A stretch of DNA of 64,000 bases from Bacteroides sp. (GCA_014802335.1 JAAVCL010000016.1:124001-188000); one strand, 5' to 3'. Shown: positions 8,908 through 18,490, counted from the first letter of the stretch. Numbers and translations are program-made. Notes: generated by a model from the sequence alone, not told the origin.

Positions 8908-10635
8908 CTAAAACTTGTAACCTATTGAAAGTGCTATATTTGAATTTTCAATTGAGACATGAGCTTTAGGTGCAGAGGCAGGGTCTGCGATATCAATACT
9001 AAATGGATAGTATTCTGCAGAAAGGTGCTTATAAACGTAAGCCATATCAGCGTAAAAACCTTTATGCTTATAGCCTACACCAAAAGTTATATAATTAGTG
9101 GAATTGTCAAGAGAGTAATTTGTCAAAATCCCTGTGCCGGGCACTGCTACTCTATTATTTTTAGCATTCTTTGAGACCGGAGAGGATTTATAACTATAAC
9201 CTGCCCGAATACTGAAGCTCGGAATTACACGATACTCTGCTCCAATTCTGATTGTATTTGTATTAGTGTATATTTCTTTAATTTTTGAGTTGGCGTAGTC
9301 ATTGGCGGAAGTATAGGAATATCTCGAATTGTTGGCACGAGTAGATTTTGATTTTGCGGGGCTTCCATACCAATCACCCCAACCGTTCCAAGGATTATCC
9401 CAATCCCACCAAGGATCATAATAACCATAATTATCTGCATTGCCATATCTAACTGATTTCATGGATGACCATTCGTAATCTGCTGATATGATTAATTGCT
9501 GACCGATTACACCCGCAACGCTGGCTATTACTCTCCAGGGAGTACGAAGTGACATATCATTTACCGCAGGATAGCCATCGTTGGCATACGTTGAATTTCC
9601 GGATGTCTTAAACGGATAGGTATAATCTATATGCTCATCATAATATGTTTCATTCAAATTATAATATGTGGGTGTATGAAAGGCCAAACCGAGGCGCAAT
9701 TCTTGAATGGGCTTTACAATAACTCCCATTTTAAAATTAAAACCGGTGCCACTTAACTTATAGTTATCATACATTCTCCAGTCTGCATCATAAATACCAA
9801 CATTCTCTGTATTTGGATTATAGACATAAGCATCTTTAAGAGATTCCTCCCATATAGAAGAAATTTTATAGTCCATTGAGGTTATGCCGAAATCGATTCC
9901 CCAAAACACGATATTATTAATATTTCCACCTATTGCAATATTGAATTCATCGATAGAACCACGTTCATTAACATTAAAACCGCCTGTTCCTTTCGTGCCC
10001 TCTCCGAATTGACCATACCAGTTTGGATTGTCGGGGTCACCCTCCGGATTAGTCAGAAACCCGTAATAACCCAAAACGGAAATCCATGGCACATTTCTTG
10101 TCCCTATGGGTGGATTGTAGGGATCATAGTTATTACCATAACTTACATCCGCTTCATTTAGACCGGCATCATTTGAAACACCGGCAATATAGTTACTTAG
10201 AGATGTTCGAAGCTGAGGAATACTGCCACGGAAACGACGATTGAAAGAAGCAGCCTTGTTATAGGTAAAGCCAAAATTAATATTGGGCACAGAATTACTG
10301 AAAAGCTTTAATGTGAAAACTCCCCCAACATTATTGAGCGAAAATTTTGTGTTGCGTACATTTGTAGCATCTCCATTACTTTCTGACTTACTTTCATTGG
10401 CATCGATTCCCAGAGTTATTCCAACTTCATTACTGCGGTAAACACCGATACCTCCCGGATTTTGGGACAAACATGACAGATCTCCACCCAATGCACCAAA
10501 AGCACCGGCCATTGACATAAATCTGGCCGTACCTCTTAAGTCATTTTGTGAAACCGTGGCGGCTGTCGGAACGCTTTGAGCAAACATTGATATCGGCAGC
10601 GAAGCGCACGCCATTAATGAGAACCATTTTTTCAT
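8908..10635 (-). CDS. OmpP1/FadL/TodX-family outer membrane protein
   Basis: Predicted outer-membrane beta-barrel transporter of hydrophobic compounds (575 residues). A signal peptide (MKKWFSLMACASLPISMFAQ) is followed by the family's N-terminal hatch-like sequence (GTARFMSMAGAFGALGGDLSCLSQNPGGIG). Alternating aromatic/polar strands follow throughout, and the protein ends in SIGYKF, a terminal-aromatic barrel signature. A Trp/Asp/Gly-rich insert (YYDPWWDWDNPWNGWGDW) sits in a probable surface loop. The secreted aromatic-rich gene lies 94 bp upstream on the same strand, so the two may be co-transcribed. The ligand is unknown. Confidence 0.85.
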   Translation of the reverse strand: MKKWFSLMACASLPISMFAQSVPTAATVSQNDLRGTARFMSMAGAFGALGGDLSCLSQNPGGIGVYRSNEVGITLGIDANESKSESNGDATNVRNTKFSLNNVGGVFTLKLFSNSVPNINFGFTYNKAASFNRRFRGSIPQLRTSLSNYIAGVSNDAGLNEADVSYGNNYDPYNPPIGTRNVPWISVLGYYGFLTNPEGDPDNPNWYGQFGEGTKGTGGFNVNERGSIDEFNIAIGGNINNIVFWGIDFGITSMDYKISSIWEESLKDAYVYNPNTENVGIYDADWRMYDNYKLSGTGFNFKMGVIVKPIQELRLGLAFHTPTYYNLNETYYDEHIDYTYPFKTSGNSTYANDGYPAVNDMSLRTPWRVIASVAGVIGQQLIISADYEWSSMKSVRYGNADNYGYYDPWWDWDNPWNGWGDWYGSPAKSKSTRANNSRYSYTSANDYANSKIKEIYTNTNTIRIGAEYRVIPSFSIRAGYSYKSSPVSKNAKNNRVAVPGTGILTNYSLDNSTNYITFGVGYKHKGFYADMAYVYKHLSAEYYPFSIDIADPASAPKAHVSIENSNIALSIGYKF

Positions 10636-10662
10636 ATTAGAGTCAATTTGATAACATAGATA

Positions 10663-10696
10663 TTGCGTAACATAGCTTGATCCGCATGTTACGCAA
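10663..10696. promoter_or_regulatory. 11-bp inverted repeat between two co-directional genes
   Basis: TTGCGTAACAT (10663-10673) and ATGTTACGCAA (10686-10696) are perfect inverted copies 12 bases apart. They lie in the 94-bp spacer between the aromatic-rich gene and the FadL-like gene. No T-run follows on the minus strand. An intercistronic hairpin or a dimeric regulator site is more likely than a terminator. Confidence 0.5.
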
Positions 10697-10729
10697 CATC
10701 TTATACTTAAAATTTACTTTTCATTTCTT

Positions 10730-12055
10730 TTATCTTCTTCCACCTCGTCCTCCACCATGAGAACCTCCGGAACTTCTTGAAGTACTCGTGCTTCTGTTAT
10801 AGCTCCGACTTGCGGCACCACTGTTATAGCTTCTGGAGGAAGAACCACTGTTGTAACTTCTGTTATTATAGCTATTGTTGGAATTACTATTATAACCGTT
10901 ATTATAGTTACTGTTATAGCTTCTATCGTATGTACTACGGTTTCCAGAACTATTATAACGATTAGTTGCGGAATTCATAGTTGACGACTTGGTCTGACTA
11001 TTAACAGAGTTGTTACGAGCCGATTTTGCAGAATTTTCTTTACTATTCTTTCCTGTTCTATTATTAACAACAGATGAGGCACTGCTTTGAGCATTTTGCT
11101 TTCTTACAGTAGTTACATTACCTCTATTCGTTCCTGCGCCAACAATTGTTTTATTTCCGTCAATAGAAGAAATTGAATGACTTGAAGACGCACTATTTAC
11201 TTTCGCACTTTCATATCGATTCCTATTGGTAGAAGTAATTCCATTGCCGTGGGGACGAGAGGTAGCGTTACTCGGGAACCTTGAACCATTTATTCCTGAG
11301 GGTCTTCTGTGGTTTCCTGGTCGAGTATTAGCAGCCCAACCTGATGTAACGCCAACAGGACGGCCGGCTCCAGGACGATTGTAGGATGCGTAATAAGGAC
11401 GATGAGGACCGGGGCCCGGACGATGAACGGGAATCCAGGGATAATGCGGACCATATCCCCAACCTCCCCAATATCCAAATGAATCCCAATAGGCCCATCC
11501 CGGATTTACCCAACCCCAAACGGGATTATAGCCCCAGCCGGAAGAACTATAACTCCATGAAAATGGACCCCAGGCATAATTCCAAGTCCAAGAAGGACGA
11601 TAACACCAGTTATAATATCCAGGACCCCAAATATAATCTCCGTAATAGACAGAAGTGAAAACCGGAACGGAATTCTTTATTACCACATTTACGTTACCAT
11701 ACGTATTATCTATGATATCTTCAAGTAAATCAGCATTATCTACTACGATTGTCGGGTTGTAATATTTTTGAATTTGCTGAGTATAAACAAAATCCTCTGT
11801 GGTCTCTGCCCGAACCCCAATGGTGTCAATATCAGTTTCATAATAAAACCCTCTTTTATTATAATCATCAACATCCATATTGCTGAAATCTGCTATATAA
11901 TTAGATTTAGATGCAGTGTTGGATGTATCCGACTTTTTCGAACCGGACTTTGTTTTAGCATTTGGATTATAATATATATCGTCAAATTCATCCTGTGCGA
12001 ATAATCCGGATGAAAAGAGAGAAACAACTGTTAAGCCTATAATAAATCTTCTCAT
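10730..12055 (-). CDS. secreted W/G/Y-rich protein with Ser/Asn/Tyr/Arg low-complexity tail
   Basis: Unrecognised exported protein of 441 residues. A signal peptide (MRRFIIGLTVVSLFSSGLFAQ) precedes an acidic stretch, a small folded-looking region (residues about 75-135, ending VNVVIKNSVPVF), then a block extremely rich in Trp, Gly, Tyr and Pro (WGYNPVWGWVNPGWAYWDSF). About 200 residues of Ser/Asn/Arg/Tyr low complexity follow, with repeated SYNSG, SSSRSYN and NNSYNN units and a GGGRGGRR end. The composition suggests an extracellular or periplasmic matrix or envelope-binding role; this is inference. The gene lies directly upstream of the outer-membrane barrel gene. Confidence 0.8.
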   Translation of the reverse strand: MRRFIIGLTVVSLFSSGLFAQDEFDDIYYNPNAKTKSGSKKSDTSNTASKSNYIADFSNMDVDDYNKRGFYYETDIDTIGVRAETTEDFVYTQQIQKYYNPTIVVDNADLLEDIIDNTYGNVNVVIKNSVPVFTSVYYGDYIWGPGYYNWCYRPSWTWNYAWGPFSWSYSSSGWGYNPVWGWVNPGWAYWDSFGYWGGWGYGPHYPWIPVHRPGPGPHRPYYASYNRPGAGRPVGVTSGWAANTRPGNHRRPSGINGSRFPSNATSRPHGNGITSTNRNRYESAKVNSASSSHSISSIDGNKTIVGAGTNRGNVTTVRKQNAQSSASSVVNNRTGKNSKENSAKSARNNSVNSQTKSSTMNSATNRYNSSGNRSTYDRSYNSNYNNGYNSNSNNSYNNRSYNSGSSSRSYNSGAASRSYNRSTSTSRSSGGSHGGGRGGRR

Positions 12056-12440
12056 ATCCTTTATCTTTTAAGATTATTATTTCTATTTTTTACTTATCAT
12101 CTATATATAACGTTTAAGATAATAAATGCAACGACCGACGATTTCTTTTTTTCTCAAAATATACCTTCAATTTTCACACTATTTCAATTTTTGAATGATT
12201 TTCAATAATGATTTTAGTATATTGAAGTCTTTCTTTATTATTAAGATAACACTTAAAAATTATTTAGCTTGAATAAAGTTACTAAATTTAATTATTAAAT
12301 GTCTCCTTTTATATACTTAATGACATTTTTTTTGTGATTTGGTTTAAATCTATATAAATCTTTTTAATTTTCTTGAATTTTTGGAAAAGAGCAATAAGAT
12401 TAAAAATGACGCTTGCTATATCATATTTTAGTATGGTATA
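12056..12440. other. AT-rich gap between two minus-strand genes
   Basis: This 385-bp gap holds the 5' region of the aromatic-rich gene and the 3' end of the GNAT gene. I found no convincing hairpin, promoter match or small gene in it. Confidence 0.4.
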
Positions 12441-12974
12441 TTAAAATAATTTTTCAAAGGCTAATCTTGAACCTTTTGGGTAGTTAACTTTTCCACAAAA
12501 TGTAAACCCTGATTTTTCAAGAAGATGAAGCATTATTTCATTATCATAATTTGTATCTAATCTGATGCTGTGAATGTCATTCTGAAGAGCGTGATCCTTT
12601 ACATAATCTATGAAAAGCTTTCCTAATCCGGAGAATTGAGAATTTGTGTCTGCGGCCATGCGATGAATTACTGCATAGCTGGAATTAGATAACCACTCTC
12701 CCTCTTCTATAATATCATAGAAGGGTTCTCCATCAAAAGAAACCGCTCCATAGGCCTCTATCTTATTATTAATCTCAATTACGAACCCCTCTCCATTTTC
12801 TATGTCAGTCTTGATATGGACTGCATTCGGATAATTTTCATTCCATTGACACTTACCCTCAGATAGCATCTTTTCAACTGCTCTTTTAATAATTTCAAGA
12901 ATTTGAGGAATATCTCCGGGAAGTGCTCTTCTAAATACAGATGATACTGCTCTACTATCTAATTTTGCTCTCAT
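12441..12974 (-). CDS. GNAT family N-acetyltransferase
   Basis: Acetyl-CoA-dependent acyltransferase of 177 residues, substrate unknown. The GNAT fold is readable: N-terminal RRALPGDIPQILEIIKRAVEKM, central strand YGAVSFDGEPF, the HRMAAD.....GLGKLFIDYV acetyl-CoA segment (a variant of Q/RxxGxG/A), and the C-terminal SIRLDTNYDNEIMLHLLEKSGF.FCG typical of small-molecule GNATs. The start could be a few codons further in. The next gene upstream, the tRNA methyltransferase, ends about 100 bp away on the same strand. Confidence 0.88.
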   Translation of the reverse strand: MRAKLDSRAVSSVFRRALPGDIPQILEIIKRAVEKMLSEGKCQWNENYPNAVHIKTDIENGEGFVIEINNKIEAYGAVSFDGEPFYDIIEEGEWLSNSSYAVIHRMAADTNSQFSGLGKLFIDYVKDHALQNDIHSIRLDTNYDNEIMLHLLEKSGFTFCGKVNYPKGSRLAFEKLF

Positions 12975-13076
12975 ATTATTTAAGTTATTATTAAAATAAG
13001 AATTGAAGACTACTAAGCCTTGAAGAAGGAAATTTTATACGCTTCGCCGGTTCAAAATTAAAATTTAACCAACTTC

Positions 13077-13790
13077 TTAAAATGCAAGATAAAAATCGCT
13101 GCATAATTGCCTGTAACTTTCAGAGTACGTTCCGGGCGCTTGTTCTATTACCAATTCCTCATTTAAGCAAGGGGCATTATGTTTCAATCTATATTCTAAC
13201 ATAATTCTTTTTGGAGGTGCATTATAATTCCCTTTAACTTCACAACATCTTGATAAAATAAATCCCTCTCGCCCGGCATGATTATTTACTTCGGTTTTTC
13301 TATCAAAGGGAACTATCATTGTTACAATGCCATCGGATAATAATAATTCTTTTGCTTTAGTCAAAAGTAATAACGGAGAAAGAGAACTATCGTGACGGGC
13401 AACCATTCTTGCAGAAGAGAAATCCTTTACTCCGGAGTTAAAAAATGGAGGATTCGAAATAATCAAATCAAATTTTTTATCATTAAGATTCATATAATCC
13501 ATTAATTCGGCATTTAATCTGTTTCCCCATCGCGACTCCAAAAAGTTTTGAGATGCTTCTTTTACAGAGTTTATGTCAATATCAATTGCAAGAATATTCG
13601 CCTCAGGATTACGCTGGGCACACATCAGAGCAATAACTCCGCATCCTGTGCCAACATCGAGTATACATTTTGCTCTGCTAACGTCAGCCCATGCTCCTAC
13701 CAACACTGCGTCAACTCCAATTTTCATAGAACTTGCAGCATGAGAGCATTTAAATTGCTTGAAACGAAATACAGATTTTCTTGAATCCAT
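13077..13790 (-). CDS. trmN: tRNA1(Val) (adenine(37)-N6)-methyltransferase
   Basis: Methylates N6 of A37 in tRNA1(Val), next to the anticodon. The 237 residues have the YfiC/TrmN6 layout: N-terminal FRFKQFKCSHAASSMKIGVDAVLVGAW, SAM loop ILDVGTGCGVIALMCAQ, acidic ILAIDID, and the N6-adenine catalytic motif NPPFF (preceded by FDLIIS). Length is normal. It starts at ATG 13790 and reads away from lon, with which it shares a 226-bp upstream region. Confidence 0.93.
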   Translation of the reverse strand: MDSRKSVFRFKQFKCSHAASSMKIGVDAVLVGAWADVSRAKCILDVGTGCGVIALMCAQRNPEANILAIDIDINSVKEASQNFLESRWGNRLNAELMDYMNLNDKKFDLIISNPPFFNSGVKDFSSARMVARHDSSLSPLLLLTKAKELLLSDGIVTMIVPFDRKTEVNNHAGREGFILSRCCEVKGNYNAPPKRIMLEYRLKHNAPCLNEELVIEQAPGTYSESYRQLCSDFYLAF

Positions 13791-13907
13791 AATTTTTAAC
13801 TAAATTTGCAATCAATAATTCTACTTTGGAATTAAAATTGCAGAACGGCATTATCGTAATGAGGCCCGCAAAGAACTTGATGTGGGAAAGGCTCCTCTTA
13901 CAATTGG

Positions 13908-13957
13908 AATGCTTTACCTAATCCCAATAAAGCATTATAAAATTTATGATGCTTTAT
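13908..13957 (+). promoter_or_regulatory. three alternating ATGCTTTA-type half-sites before lon
   Basis: AATGCTTTA (13908-13916), its exact reverse complement TAAAGCATT (13928-13936) and GATGCTTTA/ATGCTTTAT (to 13957) start 20-21 bp apart. Segment 2 can pair with segment 1 or with segment 3, giving two mutually exclusive hairpins if transcribed, or two overlapping inverted operators if not. The lon start lies 60 bp further on. Confidence 0.5.
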
Positions 13958-14016
13958 ATATTTAGAAACCTTTGTGAAATAAAATTACTCTACTTCATAA
14001 GCAAAAATAACAAAAA

Positions 14017-16434
14017 ATGTCAAAACAGACAAAACTTAATTATCCGATTCTGGATGAAGAAGGTGGATCAGTATACTGGTCCAAGGGTATGCCGGAAAGC
14101 GCTTGTATAGTTGACAGCCTGTCCGGAGTTTTATTGATTCCTCTTCAAGAAGAGGTTTTCTTTCCATATTTACACGTCTCTACACTAATTACAAATAATA
14201 AAATAGCTGAAGAGTTAAAAAGACTTTATCAATCAAAAGGATGGGGATTATTCCTTACACAACCTGAAAATTTTCCTGATTCTTTAGATAAAGTCAAGCC
14301 ATCCGATTTAAATGGGTTCATAGGCGTTTTGGGAAGAGTGGCAAATATTGAAGAAATACCTATGAAGGGCCTTATGATTGAAATTGATCTTAGTCATCAA
14401 GGCGTGATTAAAAAGTTAACCAGGAGAAAATCACTTTTATATGCCTCGGTAGACGTTCTTATGTTGGAGCTTATTATGCCTTCTTCAGATGAACTTCAAA
14501 ATGGAAATAAGCTTGAAGAAATTTATAGCAGGCTTAAGAAATACCTTAATCAAAACGATAATGAGCAGCTGTCAAAATTACTTAACCAGCTTCCTGAAAA
14601 TTCAGTAAGGCGATTAAGTTTTATGATTCAGAATTCACCGCTTCATGTTGACCAAAGGTACTCTCTTCTTCTTGAAACTTCTCTTTCCCAAAGACGAAAT
14701 TTTCTCATAAGCATGCTTGAAGAGGAAATAGAGAATCTTAAGATTAGATCCGAAATCGGAAATAAGGCCATGTCCGAATTAGGGCAAAGACAACGAGAGG
14801 AATTTCTTCGGCAACAATTACAGCAAATCAGAAATGAACTTGGAGAAGGAGAAGATTCCGAATTTGAAGAACTGAAGGAAAGAGCCCTAAATAAAAAATG
14901 GACAACAGAGACTGAGAAAAAATTTGAAAAGGAAATGAGAAGACTCTCTCGTTTCAATCCCAATACACCCGACTATGCCGTCCAATATACTTACATAGAT
15001 ACATTCTTAAGCCTCCCATGGCTGAAATTTGATTCGGCTGATTTTTCCCTTGATAAAGTTGAGGAAATATTAAACCGAGATCATTTTGGCATGGAGAAAG
15101 TCAAAGAACGCATCATTGAGCATATGGCAGTGATGAAATTACGGAAGGATACCAAATCTCCCATTATTTGCTTATATGGTCCTCCGGGGGTTGGCAAGAC
15201 TTCGTTGGGAAAATCTATTGCTGAAGCAACCGGACGAAAATATGTGAGAGTTGCATTAGGAGGTTTACACGATGAAGCTGAGATAAGAGGGCATAGAAAA
15301 ACTTATCTCGGTTCGATGCCGGGTAGAATTATTCATGCAATTGAACAAGCCGGCACAAGTGATCCGGTAATGGTTCTTGACGAGATAGACAAAATTGGTA
15401 ACGATTATAAAGGGGATCCTCAGCAAGCTCTTCTGGAAGTTCTTGATCCGGAACAAAACTGTAAATTCCGCGATAACTATTTAGATCATGAATATGATCT
15501 GTCGAAAGTGTTGTTTATCGCAACTGCGAATTCCCTTCAAGGTCTATCCTCTCCCCTGCTTGACAGAATGGAATTAATAGAAATTCCGGGATACGTAATT
15601 AATGAAAAAATAGAAATTGCAAAAAGACACCTGATACCTCGCGATCTGACGGAACTCGGTTTCGAGGAAAATGAAGTGAGCTTTTCTGACGAAGCGATAC
15701 GAAACATAATCAATTCTTACACACGGGAAAGTGGTGTCAGAAAACTTGAAAAAAGAATTTGTGAGGTTTTAAGGAAACTTGCACGTCAGAAAGCATCCGG
15801 AAAAGAATTCCCGACTTTGGTTGAAGCCGATATGCTGAATGAATATCTGGGCAAGCCTGATACATTCAACAATGATGGCGTCGATTCTGAAAACATAGGA
15901 ATTGTTACTGGACTTGCGTGGACTCAAGTTGGTGGGGAAATACTGTTTATTGAAAGTTCAGTTGCTCCCGGCAAAGAAGAGAAGCTTGTTCTTACAGGTA
16001 ATCTTGGAGATGTAATGAAGGAGTCTGCAATGATTGCACTTCAATACATCAAAGCCAACTATGAAAAGATTGGGATTCCGGAAAGTGCCCTAAAATTTGG
16101 AACTCTTCATATACATGTGCCCGAAGGTGCAGTTCCTAAAGATGGTCCCTCAGCAGGTGTCTCACTTTTAACTTCAATTGCTTCAACATTCTCGGGCCGA
16201 AAAGTAAAAAGCCATCTGGCAATGACCGGTGAAATTACATTAAGAGGCAAAGTCTTGCCCGTTGGTGGAATTAGAGAAAAAATTCTTGCTGCCAAGCGTG
16301 CAGGGGTAAAAGATATTATTCTATGTAAAAAAAATGAAAAAGACATACAGGAAATTAATCCCGAATATCTCTCCGGTTTGAACTTCCATTATGTTAATTC
16401 CGTAGATGAAGTGTTAGATTTTGCCCTCGTCTAA
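14017..16434 (+). CDS. lon: ATP-dependent Lon protease
   Basis: Cytoplasmic hexameric AAA+ protease that degrades misfolded and regulatory proteins. The 805 residues show the N-terminal LON substrate domain (LLIPLQEEVFFPYLHVSTL), a coiled helical arm rich in Glu/Arg/Gln, Walker A GPPGVGKTS from residue 388, Walker B VMVLDEIDKI, and the protease domain with Ser712 in PKDGPSAGV and Lys755 in GGIREKILAAKRAG. The 43-residue Ser-Lys spacing equals that of E. coli Lon (679/722). It stands alone and may be controlled through the half-site cluster just upstream. Confidence 0.98.
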   Translation: MSKQTKLNYPILDEEGGSVYWSKGMPESACIVDSLSGVLLIPLQEEVFFPYLHVSTLITNNKIAEELKRLYQSKGWGLFLTQPENFPDSLDKVKPSDLNGFIGVLGRVANIEEIPMKGLMIEIDLSHQGVIKKLTRRKSLLYASVDVLMLELIMPSSDELQNGNKLEEIYSRLKKYLNQNDNEQLSKLLNQLPENSVRRLSFMIQNSPLHVDQRYSLLLETSLSQRRNFLISMLEEEIENLKIRSEIGNKAMSELGQRQREEFLRQQLQQIRNELGEGEDSEFEELKERALNKKWTTETEKKFEKEMRRLSRFNPNTPDYAVQYTYIDTFLSLPWLKFDSADFSLDKVEEILNRDHFGMEKVKERIIEHMAVMKLRKDTKSPIICLYGPPGVGKTSLGKSIAEATGRKYVRVALGGLHDEAEIRGHRKTYLGSMPGRIIHAIEQAGTSDPVMVLDEIDKIGNDYKGDPQQALLEVLDPEQNCKFRDNYLDHEYDLSKVLFIATANSLQGLSSPLLDRMELIEIPGYVINEKIEIAKRHLIPRDLTELGFEENEVSFSDEAIRNIINSYTRESGVRKLEKRICEVLRKLARQKASGKEFPTLVEADMLNEYLGKPDTFNNDGVDSENIGIVTGLAWTQVGGEILFIESSVAPGKEEKLVLTGNLGDVMKESAMIALQYIKANYEKIGIPESALKFGTLHIHVPEGAVPKDGPSAGVSLLTSIASTFSGRKVKSHLAMTGEITLRGKVLPVGGIREKILAAKRAGVKDIILCKKNEKDIQEINPEYLSGLNFHYVNSVDEVLDFALV

Positions 16435-16499
16435 AATCTTAAATTCCCTTATAATTAACAGCATTTAATCAATTGATTATTTGTTAATGATTATTTGGG

Positions 16500-16553
16500 A
16501 AAGTATAAAAAACAAGAAGGAGAAAATTTTCTCCTTCTTGTTTTTTATACTTT
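16500..16553. terminator. perfect 54-bp palindrome between lon and aguB
   Basis: The 54 bases are exactly self-complementary about 16526/16527, with core AGAAGGAGAAAA/TTTTCTCCTTCT and T-rich arms. It lies between the convergent ends of lon (+) and aguB (-), so it is almost certainly a bidirectional terminator. Confidence 0.9.
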
Positions 16554-16556
16554 CTT

Positions 16557-17435
16557 TTAAAGCAAAAATCGTGATGTTAAGTCATCGTAAAAATCTATGC
16601 GGCGATCTCTAAAGAATGGCCACCATTGTCTCACATTTTCAGATCTTGTCAAAGAGACATCAATAATTTCAGTTGCCGGACTATTCTCGGGAGCCATATA
16701 TAGAATTTCTCCTTGTGGACCGGCTACAAAGCTTGAACCCCAAAAGTCTATGCCCGAGGTCTGGCCGGAGGGATCTTCTTCAAATCCATTTCTATTCACT
16801 GATATTACCGGAATACCGTTAGCTACTGCATGAGAACGTTGAATTGTTATCCAGGCATCTCTTTGCCGACAACGTTCATCATCCGTATCATCTGGATTCC
16901 ATCCGATGGCTGTGGGATAAATCAGCATTTGCGCACCCCTCATGGCCATGATTCTGGCAGCTTCCGGATACCATTGATCCCAGCATACTAAGACTCCTAA
17001 TTTACCAATAGAAGTTTCAATCGGGTAAAAGCCCAGATCTCCCGGTGTGAAATAAAACTTCTCATAGAAGCCGGGATCATCCGGTATATGCATTTTGCGA
17101 TATTTTCCACATATTGACCCATCTTTATCGAATACTACGGCCGTATTATGGTATAATCCGGGGGCTCTCCTTTCGAACATACTGGTTACGAGAACTATAT
17201 TATTGTCAGAGGCAGCCTGCGAATAAAATTCGGTAAATTCACTGGGAATTTCTTCTGCCAATTTAAAATTCTCAACATCTTCAGTTTGACAAAAATATAG
17301 CGAATCGTGTAATTCTGATAAAACGACCAACTGGGCACCGTCAGAGGCAAGATTTTCGATAGCGGCCAGATTAAATGCTCTGTTTGCATCTACATCATCT
17401 ACAAAAGACCGTTGAACTATTCCTACTTTTATCAT
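16557..17435 (-). CDS. aguB: N-carbamoylputrescine amidase
   Basis: Hydrolyses N-carbamoylputrescine to putrescine, CO2 and ammonia. It is a 292-residue nitrilase-superfamily enzyme with the full Glu-Lys-Cys triad: E41 in LSELHD, K114 in KYRKMHIP and C151 in VCWDQWYPEAAR. The plant/bacterial AguB segments DDPGFYEKFYFTPGD and SGIDFWGSSFVAGPQG are present. It follows aguA by 17 bp, so both steps from agmatine to putrescine are encoded in one transcript. Confidence 0.96.
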   Translation of the reverse strand: MIKVGIVQRSFVDDVDANRAFNLAAIENLASDGAQLVVLSELHDSLYFCQTEDVENFKLAEEIPSEFTEFYSQAASDNNIVLVTSMFERRAPGLYHNTAVVFDKDGSICGKYRKMHIPDDPGFYEKFYFTPGDLGFYPIETSIGKLGVLVCWDQWYPEAARIMAMRGAQMLIYPTAIGWNPDDTDDERCRQRDAWITIQRSHAVANGIPVISVNRNGFEEDPSGQTSGIDFWGSSFVAGPQGEILYMAPENSPATEIIDVSLTRSENVRQWWPFFRDRRIDFYDDLTSRFLL

Positions 17436-17452
17436 AAAACTTCACCTTTAGA

Positions 17453-18475
17453 TTAAAAATTTACCACCATTGTTGAGCAATGAAGAGAGCCATGTTGTCT
17501 TATTAAAACCGAACAATTTATCGGTACAACTTTGTGATTTGGAAACGCAATTTTAATTGTATTGCATGCAAGCTCATCTTTAGCCGGCTGATTGTAAACA
17601 GGCATGTAGACAGCGCGAGGCGTTACAAGATAATTTGCATAAGTGGCCGGAAGGCGATTATTCGACTCATCATAAACAGGATCCGGAAGAGGCAACTCAA
17701 TTAAATTAAAAGGCTCTCCTAATGCATTTTTAAATAATGATAATTGAGCTCTCATGTGAAGCAACTCCTCGAATTGGGGATCATCCATATCTTTGCAACC
17801 GGTGAAGAGAATTGTGTTTCCGGGTGCCATTCTGCAAAGTGTATCAATATGCGAGTCAGTATCATCACCTATGAGAGCACCGTAATCAAGCCACAATATG
17901 TGATCAGCTCCAAGATATTCATTCAGTTTTTTTGAAATTTCGAATTTTGTGCGGCCTCCATTCCTATTAGGCGACAGAAGACAACGCGAAGTGGTTAAAA
18001 TAGTACCCTCGCCATCAGTTTCTATTGATCCTCCTTCAAGAATAAATTCTCTTATATTTTTATACAAACCCACCGGCATAGCTCTCAATTTTTCAAGATT
18101 GAGATTTACAAGATTATCTTTATCTGAAGCAAACTTTAACCCCCAACCGTTAAATCCAAAATCAAGAGCACGAAGTCTGTCCTGTCGATTCACCATTATT
18201 GGACCATAATCTCTGGTCCAAGTATCATTAGTGGGCACTTCAACAAATTCTATAGATTCAAGGTCCGGTATATTTAAAGTTTCAATGGACTTAGCGATAT
18301 CCGGAACAAGAAGAATTATTCTCTCTCCATTCTCAATGAAGGCTCTGATTATTTCTCGATATTGATCAAGAGCAAGATCTAATATCTCACTCCAATCAGT
18401 GTCCTCGTGTGGCAAAGCAAGAAGAACTCGACCATCTATCTCCCATTCAGGAATATATTTTGTATTTTGGTTCAT
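17453..18475 (-). CDS. aguA: agmatine deiminase
   Basis: Converts agmatine to N-carbamoylputrescine and ammonia. It belongs to the guanidino-group-modifying (PPAD) fold and ends in the nucleophile motif HGSLHCSTM (Cys333 of 340). Further conserved parts are WTRDYGPIMV, EGGSIETDGEGTILTT and DSHIDTLCRMAPG. I place the start at the ATG giving MNQNTKYIPEW. The open frame runs 17 codons further upstream, but that stretch is part of a hairpin terminator for the gene before it. aguB lies 17 bp downstream. Confidence 0.95.
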   Translation of the reverse strand: MNQNTKYIPEWEIDGRVLLALPHEDTDWSEILDLALDQYREIIRAFIENGERIILLVPDIAKSIETLNIPDLESIEFVEVPTNDTWTRDYGPIMVNRQDRLRALDFGFNGWGLKFASDKDNLVNLNLEKLRAMPVGLYKNIREFILEGGSIETDGEGTILTTSRCLLSPNRNGGRTKFEISKKLNEYLGADHILWLDYGALIGDDTDSHIDTLCRMAPGNTILFTGCKDMDDPQFEELLHMRAQLSLFKNALGEPFNLIELPLPDPVYDESNNRLPATYANYLVTPRAVYMPVYNQPAKDELACNTIKIAFPNHKVVPINCSVLIRQHGSLHCSTMVVNF

Positions 18476-18490
18476 AATGCAAAAATAATA

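Noticed and set aside
13809..13980. An open stretch of about 41 codons before lon (reading ..AERHYRNEARKELDVGKAPLTIGMLYLIP..).
   Set aside because: It has no start codon after its upstream stop except an internal ATG, resembles no family I know, and overlaps the half-site cluster. Chance or an unrecognisable remnant.
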